A DNA stretch of 64,000 nucleotides from Acidicapsa dinghuensis (GTDB lineage Bacteria > Acidobacteriota > Terriglobia > Terriglobales > Acidobacteriaceae), in the NCBI RefSeq assembly GCF_025685685.1, contig NZ_JAGSYH010000004.1, positions 868,001-932,000 on the forward strand, written 5' to 3'. Made by a program: the position numbers and the translations under genes. The notes beneath the pieces were generated by a model. It saw only the letters and a program-made list of their open reading frames with translations, did no database searches and had not been told where the DNA came from. This document shows, in pieces, positions 55,244 to 64,000 of the stretch. Position 1 is the first letter of the stretch. Every line of letters begins with the position of its first letter.

Positions 55244-57058
55244 TCAGGGTCTGCTCTGCGGCCGTGACTCCGAACTCGCCGATGGTTCATCTACCTGTAT
55301 CTGCCGGTCGCCTTGAACATTTTTGAGTGTTTGGACGATTCCGCTCGGCCAGCGAATTTCAATCGTATCCGCAACCGGACTCGCCCCAAGACCGAAATGC
55401 ACCCGCGGATCGCTCGCAGACAAATAGCCACTTGAGGTCGTCGCGGTAACCCACTGCGATCCCTGAGAAGTAGTCATCTTCACCACAGCACCTATACCAT
55501 CCCGGTTGCTGGTGTGCCCTGTCAGATGGAGGGTGATCCAGTGATTGGTGGACTTCGTCTCATTGTGAAGCATGTATGCCTGGCCGCCATTGGTGGTAAC
55601 GACAGCATCGATGCGTCCATCGTTGTCAATATCGCCGATCGCCATGCCACGGCCCACCCACGCCTCATGAAAGATGTCCCCCGAAGTCGATGAAACGTCG
55701 ACAAAGCGCTTGCCGGTGTTACGAAGAAGCATCATCGGCTCTTTGTAATGAAGCTGAGGCATCGTCTTCTCGATCGTGTCGAGATCATGCCCCTGGGCGA
55801 TCAGCAGGTCTTTCCAGCCGTCGTTATCGTAGTCGAAAAATCGCAGGCTCCAACCGGAGTGCAAGAGCGTAATGTTGCCAAGGCCACTTTGCGGAGTCGC
55901 GTAATCGAAGGTTCCGTCGCGATTGTTTCGATAGAGGGCATACCGCTGATTGGCTAGATCAGTCACAACAATGTCGGGCCAGCCATCGTTGTCGTAGTCT
56001 GCAAAATCAATGCCCATCCCCGCATAGGTCTGCCCATCTGCGTTGACGCCAACACCCGACTCCAGGCCTACTTCCTCGAACGTACCGTCCGCCTTGTGAT
56101 GAAACAGGAATTCGGGCATCGAATCATTGGCAACGAAAATATCGGTAAGCCCATCGTGATCATAATCTGCTATGGCAATCCCCAGCGCCTTTGCTGGCTT
56201 GTCAAGACCTATCTTGTGCGTGATCTCTGTAAAGTGGCCGTTGCCATCGTTGTGGTAGGCGAGCATGGTGATGGGGGGAAAGACATCGGGATGACAATAC
56301 CCTCGGTAGCCTGGGCGGTGCTCGCCGCACCACACATCGTCCCAGTCCCACGTCACATACCGGTCGACGACGAGATCGAGCCGACCATCGTTATCTAGAT
56401 CGATCCACGTAGCCGAGGTAGACCAGCCACTTCCCGCGACACCTGCTTTCTCCGTCACATCGGTAAAAGTGCAGTTGCCATTGTTGTGGTAAAGCCGGTT
56501 ACCGCCATAGCCAGTTACGAAAATGTCTTCGTAGCCGTCATTGTCGTAGTCGGCCACAGCCACGCCCATGTCATAACCGACTCCCTCGAGCCCCGCTTTC
56601 TCGGTAATGTCTTCAAACGTTCCATCGGACTTCTGATGGTACATGCGGTTCCAATCCTGTGGGCCGCTCTTTTTAGGAATAAATCCCTTGGGGGTTGGAT
56701 CTGTGTAAGGAGCTCCATTGAGCAGGTAGAGATCAAGGCGGCCATCGTTGTCGCAGTCGAAAAGCGCCGCACCAGATCCCATCGTTTCAATGAGATATTT
56801 GCGAGAAGTATGGGGAGCTACATGGAGGAAGTGGACGCCTGCTTTAGCAGTAATATCGACGAACTTACCCGGCACATCTTCTGAACTGGTTGAAGTGGAA
56901 CCCGCACTGCCTTTGATCTGACCGATGAGGCAATCTGCATTGATATGCAGGACCGCGGTTAGCGCAATCGAAAGTGCCCCGGTTTTCAGGAATGCATGTC
57001 GCCTCACGGTTTGCCCCGTCGGGGATCTGGAGCAATAGCCGAGATAGCGACTGAACAT
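55244..57058 (-). CDS. Exported FG-GAP/ASPIC-UnbV (CRTAC1-like) protein
   Basis: The ATG at 57058 has GAGGA 6 nt upstream, inside the end of the preceding gene (55-nt overlap). The 604-residue protein has a twin-arginine-like N-terminus (RRHAFLKTGALSIALTAVL), then a beta-propeller of FG-GAP/VCBS repeats with calcium-binding DxDxDG-type loops (DCDNDGRLDLYL, DYDNDGYEDIFV, DLDNDGRLDLVV, DYDHDGLTDIFV, DIDNDGRIDAVV) and the C-terminal ASPIC/UnbV domain (GIGAVVKM, SGYLSASDPRVHFGLG, IRWPSG). Such proteins are presumed adhesion or glycan-binding components; none is biochemically defined here. A GTG at 57007, overlapping the upstream stop, is an alternative start. Confidence 0.9.
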   Translation of the reverse strand: MFSRYLGYCSRSPTGQTVRRHAFLKTGALSIALTAVLHINADCLIGQIKGSAGSTSTSSEDVPGKFVDITAKAGVHFLHVAPHTSRKYLIETMGSGAALFDCDNDGRLDLYLLNGAPYTDPTPKGFIPKKSGPQDWNRMYHQKSDGTFEDITEKAGLEGVGYDMGVAVADYDNDGYEDIFVTGYGGNRLYHNNGNCTFTDVTEKAGVAGSGWSTSATWIDLDNDGRLDLVVDRYVTWDWDDVWCGEHRPGYRGYCHPDVFPPITMLAYHNDGNGHFTEITHKIGLDKPAKALGIAIADYDHDGLTDIFVANDSMPEFLFHHKADGTFEEVGLESGVGVNADGQTYAGMGIDFADYDNDGWPDIVVTDLANQRYALYRNNRDGTFDYATPQSGLGNITLLHSGWSLRFFDYDNDGWKDLLIAQGHDLDTIEKTMPQLHYKEPMMLLRNTGKRFVDVSSTSGDIFHEAWVGRGMAIGDIDNDGRIDAVVTTNGGQAYMLHNETKSTNHWITLHLTGHTSNRDGIGAVVKMTTSQGSQWVTATTSSGYLSASDPRVHFGLGASPVADTIEIRWPSGIVQTLKNVQGDRQIQVDEPSASSESRPQSRP

Positions 57059-58887
57059 GGGTTGTCCTCACAAAGACTCGCTGTAATCCCTTTATCTTCT
57101 GTAACGGTGTATATCCGATCAACAGCCGGCAATACGATCTTCTCCGTTGCCCCCGAAGGCCAGTGTATTTCCGCAGAGGCTGCAGATGTCGAATCGCCTA
57201 GACCGAAGTGAACACGAGGATCGTTTGTAGAGGAATAACTACCCCCGCTTAAGACATCCTGACGCTGCCTCATTCCATTTGCGCTCAAGTAAACGGTCGC
57301 GCCCACAGCGTCACGCGGGCTTTTTGAGCCGCCAATCAGTTTTAATTCAACCCAATGATGATGGTCGGGATTCACGTTCTTGAGCAAAACCGGTGGGCCA
57401 TCGATTGGACTGATCACAACATCTATTTTGCCATTGTTAAACAGATCGCCGAAAGCGGCGCCCCGCCCCGAAACGATCTGCGCTAAACCCGAGCCTTTAA
57501 CCGGAAGCACCTCTTCAAATTTGCCGTCACCCATGTTGCGGAACAGCTCCGGGCGTTGCGCATAGGATGTACCCCAATCCAGACGATCTGCCGCTGGATA
57601 TATATGACCATTGATAAACATGAGATCGAGCCAACCGTCATTATCGAAATCTAGAAATCCATCGCCCCAACCCAGAAACGGAACTGTTTTATGACCAAGA
57701 CCCGCTGCAAAGGATGCCTCAGTAAACGCGCCTTTGCCGTCATTCTTCATCAACAGCTTCTCTTCATCGGAAAAATCGGTGATGGCAAAGTCGAGGTTGC
57801 CGTTGTTCAGATAGTCGCCGACGGCGATCCCCATCGCGGCAACTTCCCTGCCATCTTCATTAAGGCCGAATCCAGATGAGAGACTTGCATCTTCAAATGT
57901 TCCGTTACCGCGATTCAAATACAGGTAGCTGAGAGTGGAGTCATTGGCGACGAGCAGGTCTGGCTTGCCATCATTGTTTACGTCTGCAAAGAGCGGTGTA
58001 ATTCCATAGTATTTATTGACCTGATCAGAAACACCCGCCTTCACGCTTACGTCAGTGAACGTACCATCGCCGTTGTTATGAAAGAGGTGATCCGGTTCTC
58101 CCTGCAGTCCGCGGGGACCACACATAACATGTTCTCCGCGAAACTCACAGTAGGAATACCCTGTGGCCTCGGTCTTTTCGTAAGGCAGATTGTTGCGGTC
58201 AAAATGGACATATCCCGTGACAAACACATCCAGCAAACCATCTCCGTCGTAGTCACCCCACGTAGCACCGGCAGACCAGTTGCCCAGCGTCACGCCTGCC
58301 TTTTCTGCAACATCTGTAAAGGTGCCATCGTGGTTGTTGTGGTACAGACGATTCTTGCCCCAGTTAGCAACGAAGATGTCGGGCCAGCCGTCGTTGTCAT
58401 AATCAGCAATCGCTACACCGAAGCCCCATCGATCATTCGTCACTCCAGCCTTCGCGGCAACATCCGTAAAGGTGCCGTCGTGATTATTGTGAAAAAGCGC
58501 TGCATGAGGGGGAGTTTCTTTTCCGTCTTCAGCCGCGAACGTTGATCCATTCACGAGATAGATGTCGAGCCAACCGTCATTATCGTAATCAATCAATCCA
58601 AGACCTGAGCCGTTGGTGTCGATGATTAGCCGCTTGTCCGCCGCTCCCATGACATGCTTCCAATTTGAGAGACCGGACGCTTTTGTCACATCTTCAAATA
58701 TGACAGTACCGGAATCCACGAAGCCGCTCGCCGTCGCTGATGCTTTATGCGCGTTGACAGAGGTTGGCTGACTCGATGCCGAATCCTGCGTTGCCTGCTG
58801 CAGGCCTAACAGCGGAGAACATATATATATGTGACATGCAATGATAAACGCCGTACCGAAGCTGACTTTACCTACCCAACGCACCAC
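57004..58887 (-). CDS. Second exported FG-GAP/ASPIC-UnbV (CRTAC1-like) protein
   Basis: The GTG at 58887 has GGAG 5 nt upstream. The 627-residue paralogue of the next gene has a signal peptide (FGTAFIIACHIYICSPLLG), FG-GAP repeats (DYDNDGWLDIYLVNG, DYDNDGWPDIFVANWG, DYDGDGLLDVFVTGYV, DVNNDGKPDLLVAND, DFDNDGWLDLMFINGH) and the ASPIC/UnbV end (GATVYLSANGMRQ, SGGSYSSTNDPRVHFGLG, IHWPSG). The overlap with its neighbour indicates coupled expression, and the pair lies behind the TonB receptor and cytochrome operon. A joint role in surface glycan handling is inferred. Confidence 0.9.
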   Translation of the reverse strand: MVRWVGKVSFGTAFIIACHIYICSPLLGLQQATQDSASSQPTSVNAHKASATASGFVDSGTVIFEDVTKASGLSNWKHVMGAADKRLIIDTNGSGLGLIDYDNDGWLDIYLVNGSTFAAEDGKETPPHAALFHNNHDGTFTDVAAKAGVTNDRWGFGVAIADYDNDGWPDIFVANWGKNRLYHNNHDGTFTDVAEKAGVTLGNWSAGATWGDYDGDGLLDVFVTGYVHFDRNNLPYEKTEATGYSYCEFRGEHVMCGPRGLQGEPDHLFHNNGDGTFTDVSVKAGVSDQVNKYYGITPLFADVNNDGKPDLLVANDSTLSYLYLNRGNGTFEDASLSSGFGLNEDGREVAAMGIAVGDYLNNGNLDFAITDFSDEEKLLMKNDGKGAFTEASFAAGLGHKTVPFLGWGDGFLDFDNDGWLDLMFINGHIYPAADRLDWGTSYAQRPELFRNMGDGKFEEVLPVKGSGLAQIVSGRGAAFGDLFNNGKIDVVISPIDGPPVLLKNVNPDHHHWVELKLIGGSKSPRDAVGATVYLSANGMRQRQDVLSGGSYSSTNDPRVHFGLGDSTSAASAEIHWPSGATEKIVLPAVDRIYTVTEDKGITASLCEDNPCSVAISAIAPDPRRGKP

Positions 58888-58953
58888 TCGATCTCCAACG
58901 CACTGCCGACCCTGCGATCGAGGCCCTGCAAAGTAGCGAACAGCGACTGTTCA

Positions 58954-60129
58954 CTACAAGGGAACATGGACCTCAGCACCATTGCGTTCCGCAGAAAGGT
59001 ATCCGGCATAGATGGCCGCAATAGTATCACGCGCCAGTTCCAGACCTGAAGCGGGCTCTCGGCCGTAGTAAATGCTCTCCGCAAAATCCTGAAATTCCTG
59101 CGGATAGCCGTGCATCCACGGTTCATCCGGAGCCGGATGGCTCCAGCCCTGCTTCGTTCCGATCTTTTCTGTCACGTAGATGTTACTGAATCCTGCTTCA
59201 CAAGGATTGTAGGTTTCCAGTGCGTTTATCGGATTGAGGTTGCACCGTGTGCGATGGTTATTGGAACGCACCTCGAGCCAATTGTTCACTCCGCCCATTA
59301 CTAGTTCCGAAGCAAAAATGTCTGCGATAGTGCCATCGGAGAAGACGATGTGCATCTGCGCATAGTCTTCCACATCTTCATATTCGGTTCGTAAAAAGCC
59401 TTCGTCGCGATATTCTTTCAGCCGCGAGACCTCGTGGGTACGCGCACTGACTTTCACCGGACGTATAGGAACTCCGTTGCGAGACTGACCCTCCACGCGT
59501 TTCAGATACAGCGCCGTGCTCAATGGGTGACACCCTTTGCCTACCATCGAACCGCCGCCTGAAAACCGCCAGGAACCATAATACGGTGAATGTGATCCAC
59601 TATGTGATTGTTCTCCCAGCATCCATAGAATCTGTGCACTGGAGCCCACGATAATCTCGCGCTCCTTCTGTACTGCAGGTGCGTATACCCAATTTTCGGC
59701 ATAACAAGCGCATTTGCCGCTTGCCCGTGCAGCCGACAGAATCCGTTCGCAACTTCCCACTGCTTCGCGAAGCATTTCTTCTTTCGAGTGAGTATTCCCG
59801 CGAAACTTCTCGATACCCGCACCGAAGCAGCCCGTAAGTGGCTTCTCGATAACCACATGCTTGCCCGCTTGGAAGGCCTGAGTCGCTAGTTGTTCGTGCG
59901 TGGAAGGGGGCGTACATAGATCGACTACATCGACTGCAGAGCAAAGTTCACCCATGCTCGCAAAAGTATTAAGCCCTCGCGCTTTAGCAAAGGCTTCGCA
60001 TGCCTCAGTGGTTTTTGAATAGACACCGACGACTTCTACTGGAACTCCGTAAACGCGCCGTAAACCATCGTAATGAAAACTTGCCGCAAACCTCGCCCCT
60101 ACAATGCCCACACGAACCGCTTCTGCCAT
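58954..60129 (-). CDS. Gfo/Idh/MocA-family NAD(P)-dependent oxidoreductase
   Basis: The ATG at 60129 has GGGG 8 nt upstream; the frame reaches 60183 without support. The 391-residue protein has the Rossmann start VRVGIVGARFAASFH, the conserved VVDLCTPPSTHEQLA segment and the GKHVVIEKPLTG motif with the catalytic-region Lys of the family. The C-terminal alpha/beta domain is typical for inositol or sugar dehydrogenases. It lies 66 nt after the ASPIC-UnbV genes on the same strand, so it may belong to that unit. Substrate is unknown, most likely a sugar or inositol derivative. Confidence 0.9.
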   Translation of the reverse strand: MAEAVRVGIVGARFAASFHYDGLRRVYGVPVEVVGVYSKTTEACEAFAKARGLNTFASMGELCSAVDVVDLCTPPSTHEQLATQAFQAGKHVVIEKPLTGCFGAGIEKFRGNTHSKEEMLREAVGSCERILSAARASGKCACYAENWVYAPAVQKEREIIVGSSAQILWMLGEQSHSGSHSPYYGSWRFSGGGSMVGKGCHPLSTALYLKRVEGQSRNGVPIRPVKVSARTHEVSRLKEYRDEGFLRTEYEDVEDYAQMHIVFSDGTIADIFASELVMGGVNNWLEVRSNNHRTRCNLNPINALETYNPCEAGFSNIYVTEKIGTKQGWSHPAPDEPWMHGYPQEFQDFAESIYYGREPASGLELARDTIAAIYAGYLSAERNGAEVHVPL

Positions 60130-60432
60130 GTCTTTGTCCCCTTCGCGGATGCACAATCTGTCTCGGATCGAAATCGGTTTCAATCACTACTAGCCATATG
60201 AGTCTATCGAAAGACGAGGAGAGGGCCGAGCAAGCTTCTCGGCTACGGCGCCGCCAGTTGCGACAATCTCAATGGAAGAGTGATTGCTAAAGTCACATTG
60301 ACTGGAATAGAGTGCTTGCTGTCTGCAATTTTAGTTTGAGATCGCAACTAATGTATCGCGAGCGTCAAACTATCTTTGCCATTTTGCTCCAAAGGAGCGG
60401 GTGGCCTCTATTGCAGACGTGATCACAACACT
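60130..60432. other. Divergent promoter region between two Gfo/Idh/MocA genes
   Basis: The 303-nt gap contains no convincing frame. AAAGGAG lies near 60392, out of register for the ATG chosen for the next gene. No clear promoter pair or LacI-type palindrome is visible. Confidence 0.45.
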
Positions 60433-61632
60433 ATGCATACCAATGGTCTGAGCCGCAGGATCTTTCTTCGCACCGTCGGCGCGACAGGGTTATTGAGCGC
60501 CCTACCCGAAGGTAGCTTTTCTTCCCATCCAGCCCACTCTGGCACAACGTGCGAAGTTGCATCACCCGATCCCGCTGAAGATGCAGTTCCGAAGTATTCC
60601 ATCAAGTTCGCCGTTTGTGGCATGAGCCACGATCATATTTACGGAATGGTCGGCGCCATTCAGCGAGGCGGAGGTATTCTCATCGCCGCCTATGGCGAGG
60701 AGCCAGAGAAGCTAGCGACGTTCATCAAACGATTCCCCGGCGTCAAGATCGTCAGATCCGAAGACGAGATCCTAAACGATGCCTCCATTCAGCTTGTCCT
60801 CAGCTCCACCATCGCGAGTCACCGCGCTCCTCTCGGTATTCGAGTTATGCGCCACGGCAAGGACTATCTGAGCGACAAACCGGGCATAACCACTCTGGAA
60901 CAACTTGCCGAGGTGCGTAAAACGATTGCGGAAACTAATCGCATCTACGGAATCATGTACAGTGAGCGGTTTGAAGTGCGAGCAGCCGTTAAGGCCGGCG
61001 AGTTGATCCAGTCCGGTGCAATTGGTCGCGTCATTCAAACGATCAACATCGCTCCTCATCAGATTTATCAGCACCAAGGCGACGCTGGTGGCGGTGGCAG
61101 CAGGCCAGATTGGTTTTGGAATCCAGACTTATACGGTGGCATCCTTTGCGATATCGGCTCGCATCAGGTGGATCAATTTCTCTACTACACCGGCTCCACA
61201 GATGCCGAAGTAGTCGCCTCACAGATTGCAAATGTGGCACATCCCGAACACCCCCGCTTTCAGGACTTCGGCGATATGATGCTGCGCGGCAATCGGGGCG
61301 TTGGCTATGTCCGGCTTGATTGGTTTACGCCTGATGGGTTGGGAACCTGGGGTGATGGACGCCTGTTTGTGCTTGGAACCGAGGGCTATATCGAAGTCCG
61401 CAAATACACCAACGTCGCAGTCAGCAAGACTGGAAACAATCTGTTCATAGTAGATAAGCATCAAGCGCGCTACATCGACTGCAATAACGTGACTCTTCCC
61501 TTCGGTCCTCAGTTTGTCTCCGATATCGTTAATCGAACTCACACCGCGCAGGATCAGGCGCAGTGCCTGCTGGCCGCTGAACTCGCAATCAAGGCGCAGC
61601 GCAACGCAGCGATGGTCCACTTAAGCACATGA
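60433..61632 (+). CDS. Tat-exported Gfo/Idh/MocA-family oxidoreductase
   Basis: The ATG at 60433 starts just before a twin-arginine signal (LSRRIFLRTVGATGLLSAL); the frame extends 19 codons upstream without support. The 399-residue protein has IKFAVCGMSHDHIYGMVG (Rossmann), a YLSDKPG motif in place of the usual EKP and HQIYQHQG. The DKP-type variant and Tat export are seen in periplasmic sugar oxidoreductases that bind the cofactor tightly in the cytoplasm before export. It is divergent from another family member (58954-60129), with which it shares about the same fold but a different export state. Confidence 0.85.
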   Translation: MHTNGLSRRIFLRTVGATGLLSALPEGSFSSHPAHSGTTCEVASPDPAEDAVPKYSIKFAVCGMSHDHIYGMVGAIQRGGGILIAAYGEEPEKLATFIKRFPGVKIVRSEDEILNDASIQLVLSSTIASHRAPLGIRVMRHGKDYLSDKPGITTLEQLAEVRKTIAETNRIYGIMYSERFEVRAAVKAGELIQSGAIGRVIQTINIAPHQIYQHQGDAGGGGSRPDWFWNPDLYGGILCDIGSHQVDQFLYYTGSTDAEVVASQIANVAHPEHPRFQDFGDMMLRGNRGVGYVRLDWFTPDGLGTWGDGRLFVLGTEGYIEVRKYTNVAVSKTGNNLFIVDKHQARYIDCNNVTLPFGPQFVSDIVNRTHTAQDQAQCLLAAELAIKAQRNAAMVHLST

Positions 61633-61714
61633 TATTTTTACTTCGATTCCGGCTCACGGAAGTTGAAGATTTTGACTACTGGAATGCAATGCCAACCCTT
61701 TCGATGGAGGCTCG

Positions 61715-62158
61715 ATGTTTACTAGACGCGATTTCGCAATTTGCGTGGCGACTGTAGCCTTGACCGTAACTGCCTTAGCAATGGCTGATGCGGCGAGTCC
61801 TATTATTGGCGAGACGGCGTGGGACTGGAATACTCTCGTTACGAAGAAGACGCCCGTGGGCGAAGTACGCTCTATCGTCAAAGGTCCAACTGCGACACTT
61901 GATGAACTTGAAATGCACGTGACGACTCTTAACCCTGGCATGGCCTCACATCCTCCGCATCACCATCCCAATGAAGAGCTGATCCTGGTTGATTCGGGCA
62001 CGGTAGAGGCGCTTATCAATGGCCAATGGAAGCGGCTCGGGCCCGGCTCCGTTATCTTGAACGCGTCCAACGTGCTCCACGGCCTGCGCAACGTGGGGCA
62101 AACTCCCGCTCAATATCACGTCGTCAGCTGGCGAACGGACAAAACACCAAAAGAATAG
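61715..62158 (+). CDS. Exported cupin-domain protein
   Basis: GGAGG lies 4 nt before the ATG. The 147-residue protein has an N-terminal signal (CVATVALTVTALAMADAA) and a single cupin barrel (about 60-140) with the metal site HPPHHHPNEELILVDSG and the second motif GPGSVILNASNVLHGLRN. Metal-dependent cupins act as isomerases, dioxygenases or binding proteins; function is not clear. The motif HPHHHP at the start of the barrel is unusually His-rich. Confidence 0.85.
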   Translation: MFTRRDFAICVATVALTVTALAMADAASPIIGETAWDWNTLVTKKTPVGEVRSIVKGPTATLDELEMHVTTLNPGMASHPPHHHPNEELILVDSGTVEALINGQWKRLGPGSVILNASNVLHGLRNVGQTPAQYHVVSWRTDKTPKE

Positions 62159-62182
62159 GAGCGTTATCGTCGTAAAGATGTA

Positions 62183-63325
62183 TCAATCGCTGAAACGCGT
62201 GATAGCAGTAGATCGGCGATCCAGTTGAAATAAATCCATGCCGGACCAGGTGTTACCCGTTAACATGCTCTCGGCGATCTCTCCATAAACCGGCGCATAT
62301 TTGAATCCGTGGCCAGAGCAGCAACTGAAGAACAATATGTTCTTGTGATCTGGATGACGATCGATGAGAAAATGCCGATCTGTAGTGTTGGTGTAGATGC
62401 ATGACTTTATGGCGGCCGGCACGTTGTCTACTCCGTTGAAATACTGCTTTATGCAATCAGAGAGCAACTCGGCATCACGCTGGTCAGGATCGCGCACAGG
62501 CACTTCGGGATCGATTGGCTCATTGAAATGCTTGTCGTGGCCAATCTTGATCTGTCCGTCTGGCGTTGGCATTCCGTACCATCCTCCGCCCGAATCAAAA
62601 ACAAAAGCAGGCGAGCGCTGAAATGCAGATCCCGCAGGACACTGAAATGGGTACCACGCAATCACACGGCGTTCTGGAAAAAGTGGAATTCGCAGCTCTG
62701 GAAAAATCCTGGGCAGCCAACTGCCCGCTGCAACGATGAGCACATCACAGTCAACCTGCTCATAAATTGTGCGAACGCGCACTCCATGAGACGAGGCAAC
62801 TATATCGAGAATACGGGCATCGTGCACAAGCCGCGCACCTGCATTGCGAGCCATTTCGTGCAGAAAGGCTCTCGTTGCATCCGGGCATACGACACCGCTT
62901 GCTGGCTGATACACAACCCTCCACGCATCAGGCAGCCGGAAATAGGAATAGCGACGATTGAATTCCCTTCCATCAAGCAGTTCGAATGGCTGTTCGTACT
63001 GTCGGCACAATGATTCGGCAGCCTGCACCATAGGACTGCCATCCGGTCCGGCGTCGATGCCCCCACACTCCCAGAAGAGTTGAGCCTGCGCCGTGCTATT
63101 CCATCTCTTCCACCCCTCGTAACTTCTCTCAGCGAGTTCGACATATACGGCACCCTCATGAGGTACTCGGCGAAAGATGCGCGTGTCGCCATGCGACGAT
63201 CCGCGTTCATGTAGAGGAACGAATTGTTCAAAGGCGACAACGGAGTATCCACGAGTAGCCAGTGTCGCGGCGATGCTGCTTCCTGCTATACCAAGCCCAA
63301 GTACTGCGACCTTCGGTTTTCTCAT
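62183..63325 (-). CDS. FAD-dependent oxidase, SolA/monomeric sarcosine oxidase type
   Basis: The ATG at 63325 is 10 nt after AAGGAGA; a TTG at 63346 overlaps that site. The 380-residue protein begins with the FAD-binding VAVLGLGIAGSSIA and VVAFEQF, has HERGSSHGDTRIFR (a conserved flavin-contact segment) and KSCIYTNTTDRHFLIDRHP with Cys309, the position of the covalent 8a-S-cysteinyl FAD bond in N-methyl-tryptophan oxidase and sarcosine oxidase. CCSGHGFKYAP near the end is the conserved flavin-site loop. It should oxidise a methylated or secondary amino acid with O2, but substrate cannot be fixed. Confidence 0.88.
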   Translation of the reverse strand: MRKPKVAVLGLGIAGSSIAATLATRGYSVVAFEQFVPLHERGSSHGDTRIFRRVPHEGAVYVELAERSYEGWKRWNSTAQAQLFWECGGIDAGPDGSPMVQAAESLCRQYEQPFELLDGREFNRRYSYFRLPDAWRVVYQPASGVVCPDATRAFLHEMARNAGARLVHDARILDIVASSHGVRVRTIYEQVDCDVLIVAAGSWLPRIFPELRIPLFPERRVIAWYPFQCPAGSAFQRSPAFVFDSGGGWYGMPTPDGQIKIGHDKHFNEPIDPEVPVRDPDQRDAELLSDCIKQYFNGVDNVPAAIKSCIYTNTTDRHFLIDRHPDHKNILFFSCCSGHGFKYAPVYGEIAESMLTGNTWSGMDLFQLDRRSTAITRFSD

Positions 63326-63382
63326 GCGTGATGTTCTCTCCTTCAAGCCATGAGCACGAAGGTGGAACTAAGAACTAGCTGA

Positions 63383-64000
63383 TTAATATGCACGATTCAT
63401 GAGCGTCGCCACATAAGCGGCACCGAATCCGTTATCGATATTCACAACCGCAATGTTTGGTGAGCACGAGTTCAGCATACCCAAAAGCGCCGCCAATCCA
63501 CCAAAGGAGGCTCCGTATCCCACACTGGTTGGAACAGCAATCACGGGCACTCCCACCAGTCCACCAACAACCGAAGGAAGCGCCCCTTCCATACCAGCGC
63601 ACACGATGAGCACGGATGCCTCTTGCAACCGATGATGTTGTGACAACAGTCTATGCAAGCCCGCGACGCCTACATCGGCCACAAGATCGACTTGGTTGCC
63701 CATTAGCTCCGCTGTTACACGCGCCTCTTCGGCAACCGGAAGGTCGCTGGTTCCAGCGCAGACGATGCCAATCCTGCCCGGTCGCGGAGCCAGATCATTT
63801 TGCTTGAGAGTTACACAACGAGCGGCAACATGTTCAACTGAGCGTGGCTCTGCTGCAAATATTGCCTGACGATGCTCAGCATTGGCGCGCGTGGCGAGAA
63901 CATTCACACCCGATGCTGCAAGACTGTTGAATATCTTTGCCACCTGCTCTGTTGTTTTCCCTTCGCAATAAATCACTTCAGGCATGCCGGTGCGAATAGG
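63383..64000 (-). CDS. larB: LarB-like nickel-pincer cofactor carboxylase (5' end outside window)
   Basis: The frame is open past the right edge; 205 codons are visible and the N-terminal part of this roughly 250-residue protein is missing. The visible start PIRTGMPEVIYCEGKT is typical of LarB, as are CAGTSDLPVAEEA, DVGVAGLHRL, CAGMEGALPSVVGGL, PTSVGYGASFGGL and NIDNGFGAA. LarB carboxylates nicotinic acid adenine dinucleotide in building the nickel-pincer nucleotide of lactate racemase-like enzymes. LarC and LarE would be expected upstream (to the right); none is in the window. Confidence 0.9.
   Translation of the reverse strand, partial: PIRTGMPEVIYCEGKTTEQVAKIFNSLAASGVNVLATRANAEHRQAIFAAEPRSVEHVAARCVTLKQNDLAPRPGRIGIVCAGTSDLPVAEEARVTAELMGNQVDLVADVGVAGLHRLLSQHHRLQEASVLIVCAGMEGALPSVVGGLVGVPVIAVPTSVGYGASFGGLAALLGMLNSCSPNIAVVNIDNGFGAAYVATLMNRAY

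Overview
The window looks like a chromosomal segment of a soil-type Acidobacteriota (class Terriglobia; Granulicella, Edaphobacter or Terriglobus-like). The basis is family content: two very large Oar-type TonB-dependent receptors with an N-terminal carboxypeptidase-regulatory-like domain, a pair of exported FG-GAP/ASPIC-UnbV proteins, a DUF4112 protein, abundant secreted glycoside hydrolases, moderate GC and frequent GTG/TTG starts. This is inference from families, not from a marker gene. I see no phage, insertion sequence, CRISPR array or rRNA. Three tRNAs (Arg-TCT, His-GTG, Pro-TGG) lie between 38.1 and 40.8 kb.

Layout. 1-3.1 kb: a secreted M28 peptidase cut by the window start, then a two-gene 3-oxoacid CoA-transferase. 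3.2-10.4 kb: a TamB-like protein with an Omp85 protein that appears to carry seven POTRA domains. 10.4-18.1 kb: YihY/BrkB membrane protein, Lrp/AsnC regulator, a secreted clan GH-D hydrolase, and trehalose synthesis (otsA-otsB) in which OtsA is fused to a two-TM, HAMP-like sensor module. 18.3-28.5 kb: a pentose-acid block made of an ACS-type MFS transporter, a YjhG-type xylonate dehydratase, a FAH-family dehydratase and 2,5-dioxovalerate dehydrogenase (lower Weimberg pathway), then a GH39 xylosidase, a GH144-like hydrolase and a LacI regulator. 29-32.6 kb: the first Oar/TonB receptor. 32.9-40.6 kb: housekeeping and redox genes, the three tRNAs and a YheT-type hydrolase. 41-61.6 kb: a second sugar block with ROK kinase, LacI regulator, GH38 alpha-mannosidase, a TPR/seven-haem cytochrome/TPR operon, the second Oar receptor, two overlapping ASPIC-UnbV proteins and two Gfo/Idh/MocA oxidoreductases. 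61.7-64 kb: a cupin, a SolA/MSOX-type flavoprotein and a LarB fragment.

How the parts work together. The clearest new structure is regulatory. An identical 18-bp palindrome (TGCGCAAGCGATTGCGCA) sits just downstream of a candidate -10 both at the GH39 operon (24299-24316) and, 8 kb away, at the first TonB receptor (32686-32703), with a LacI gene encoded between them. A second palindrome family (TGGAAWCGRTACCA) occurs beside the ROK/LacI pair (42251-42266), at the GH38 promoter (47124-47139) and as an inverted pair at the second TonB receptor (54968-55002). Each receptor can therefore be assigned a probable substrate class from its co-regulated hydrolase: xylo-oligosaccharides for the first, alpha-mannosides for the second. 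No xylose dehydrogenase or xylonolactonase is visible beside the Weimberg genes, so sugar acid may be imported as such or made elsewhere.
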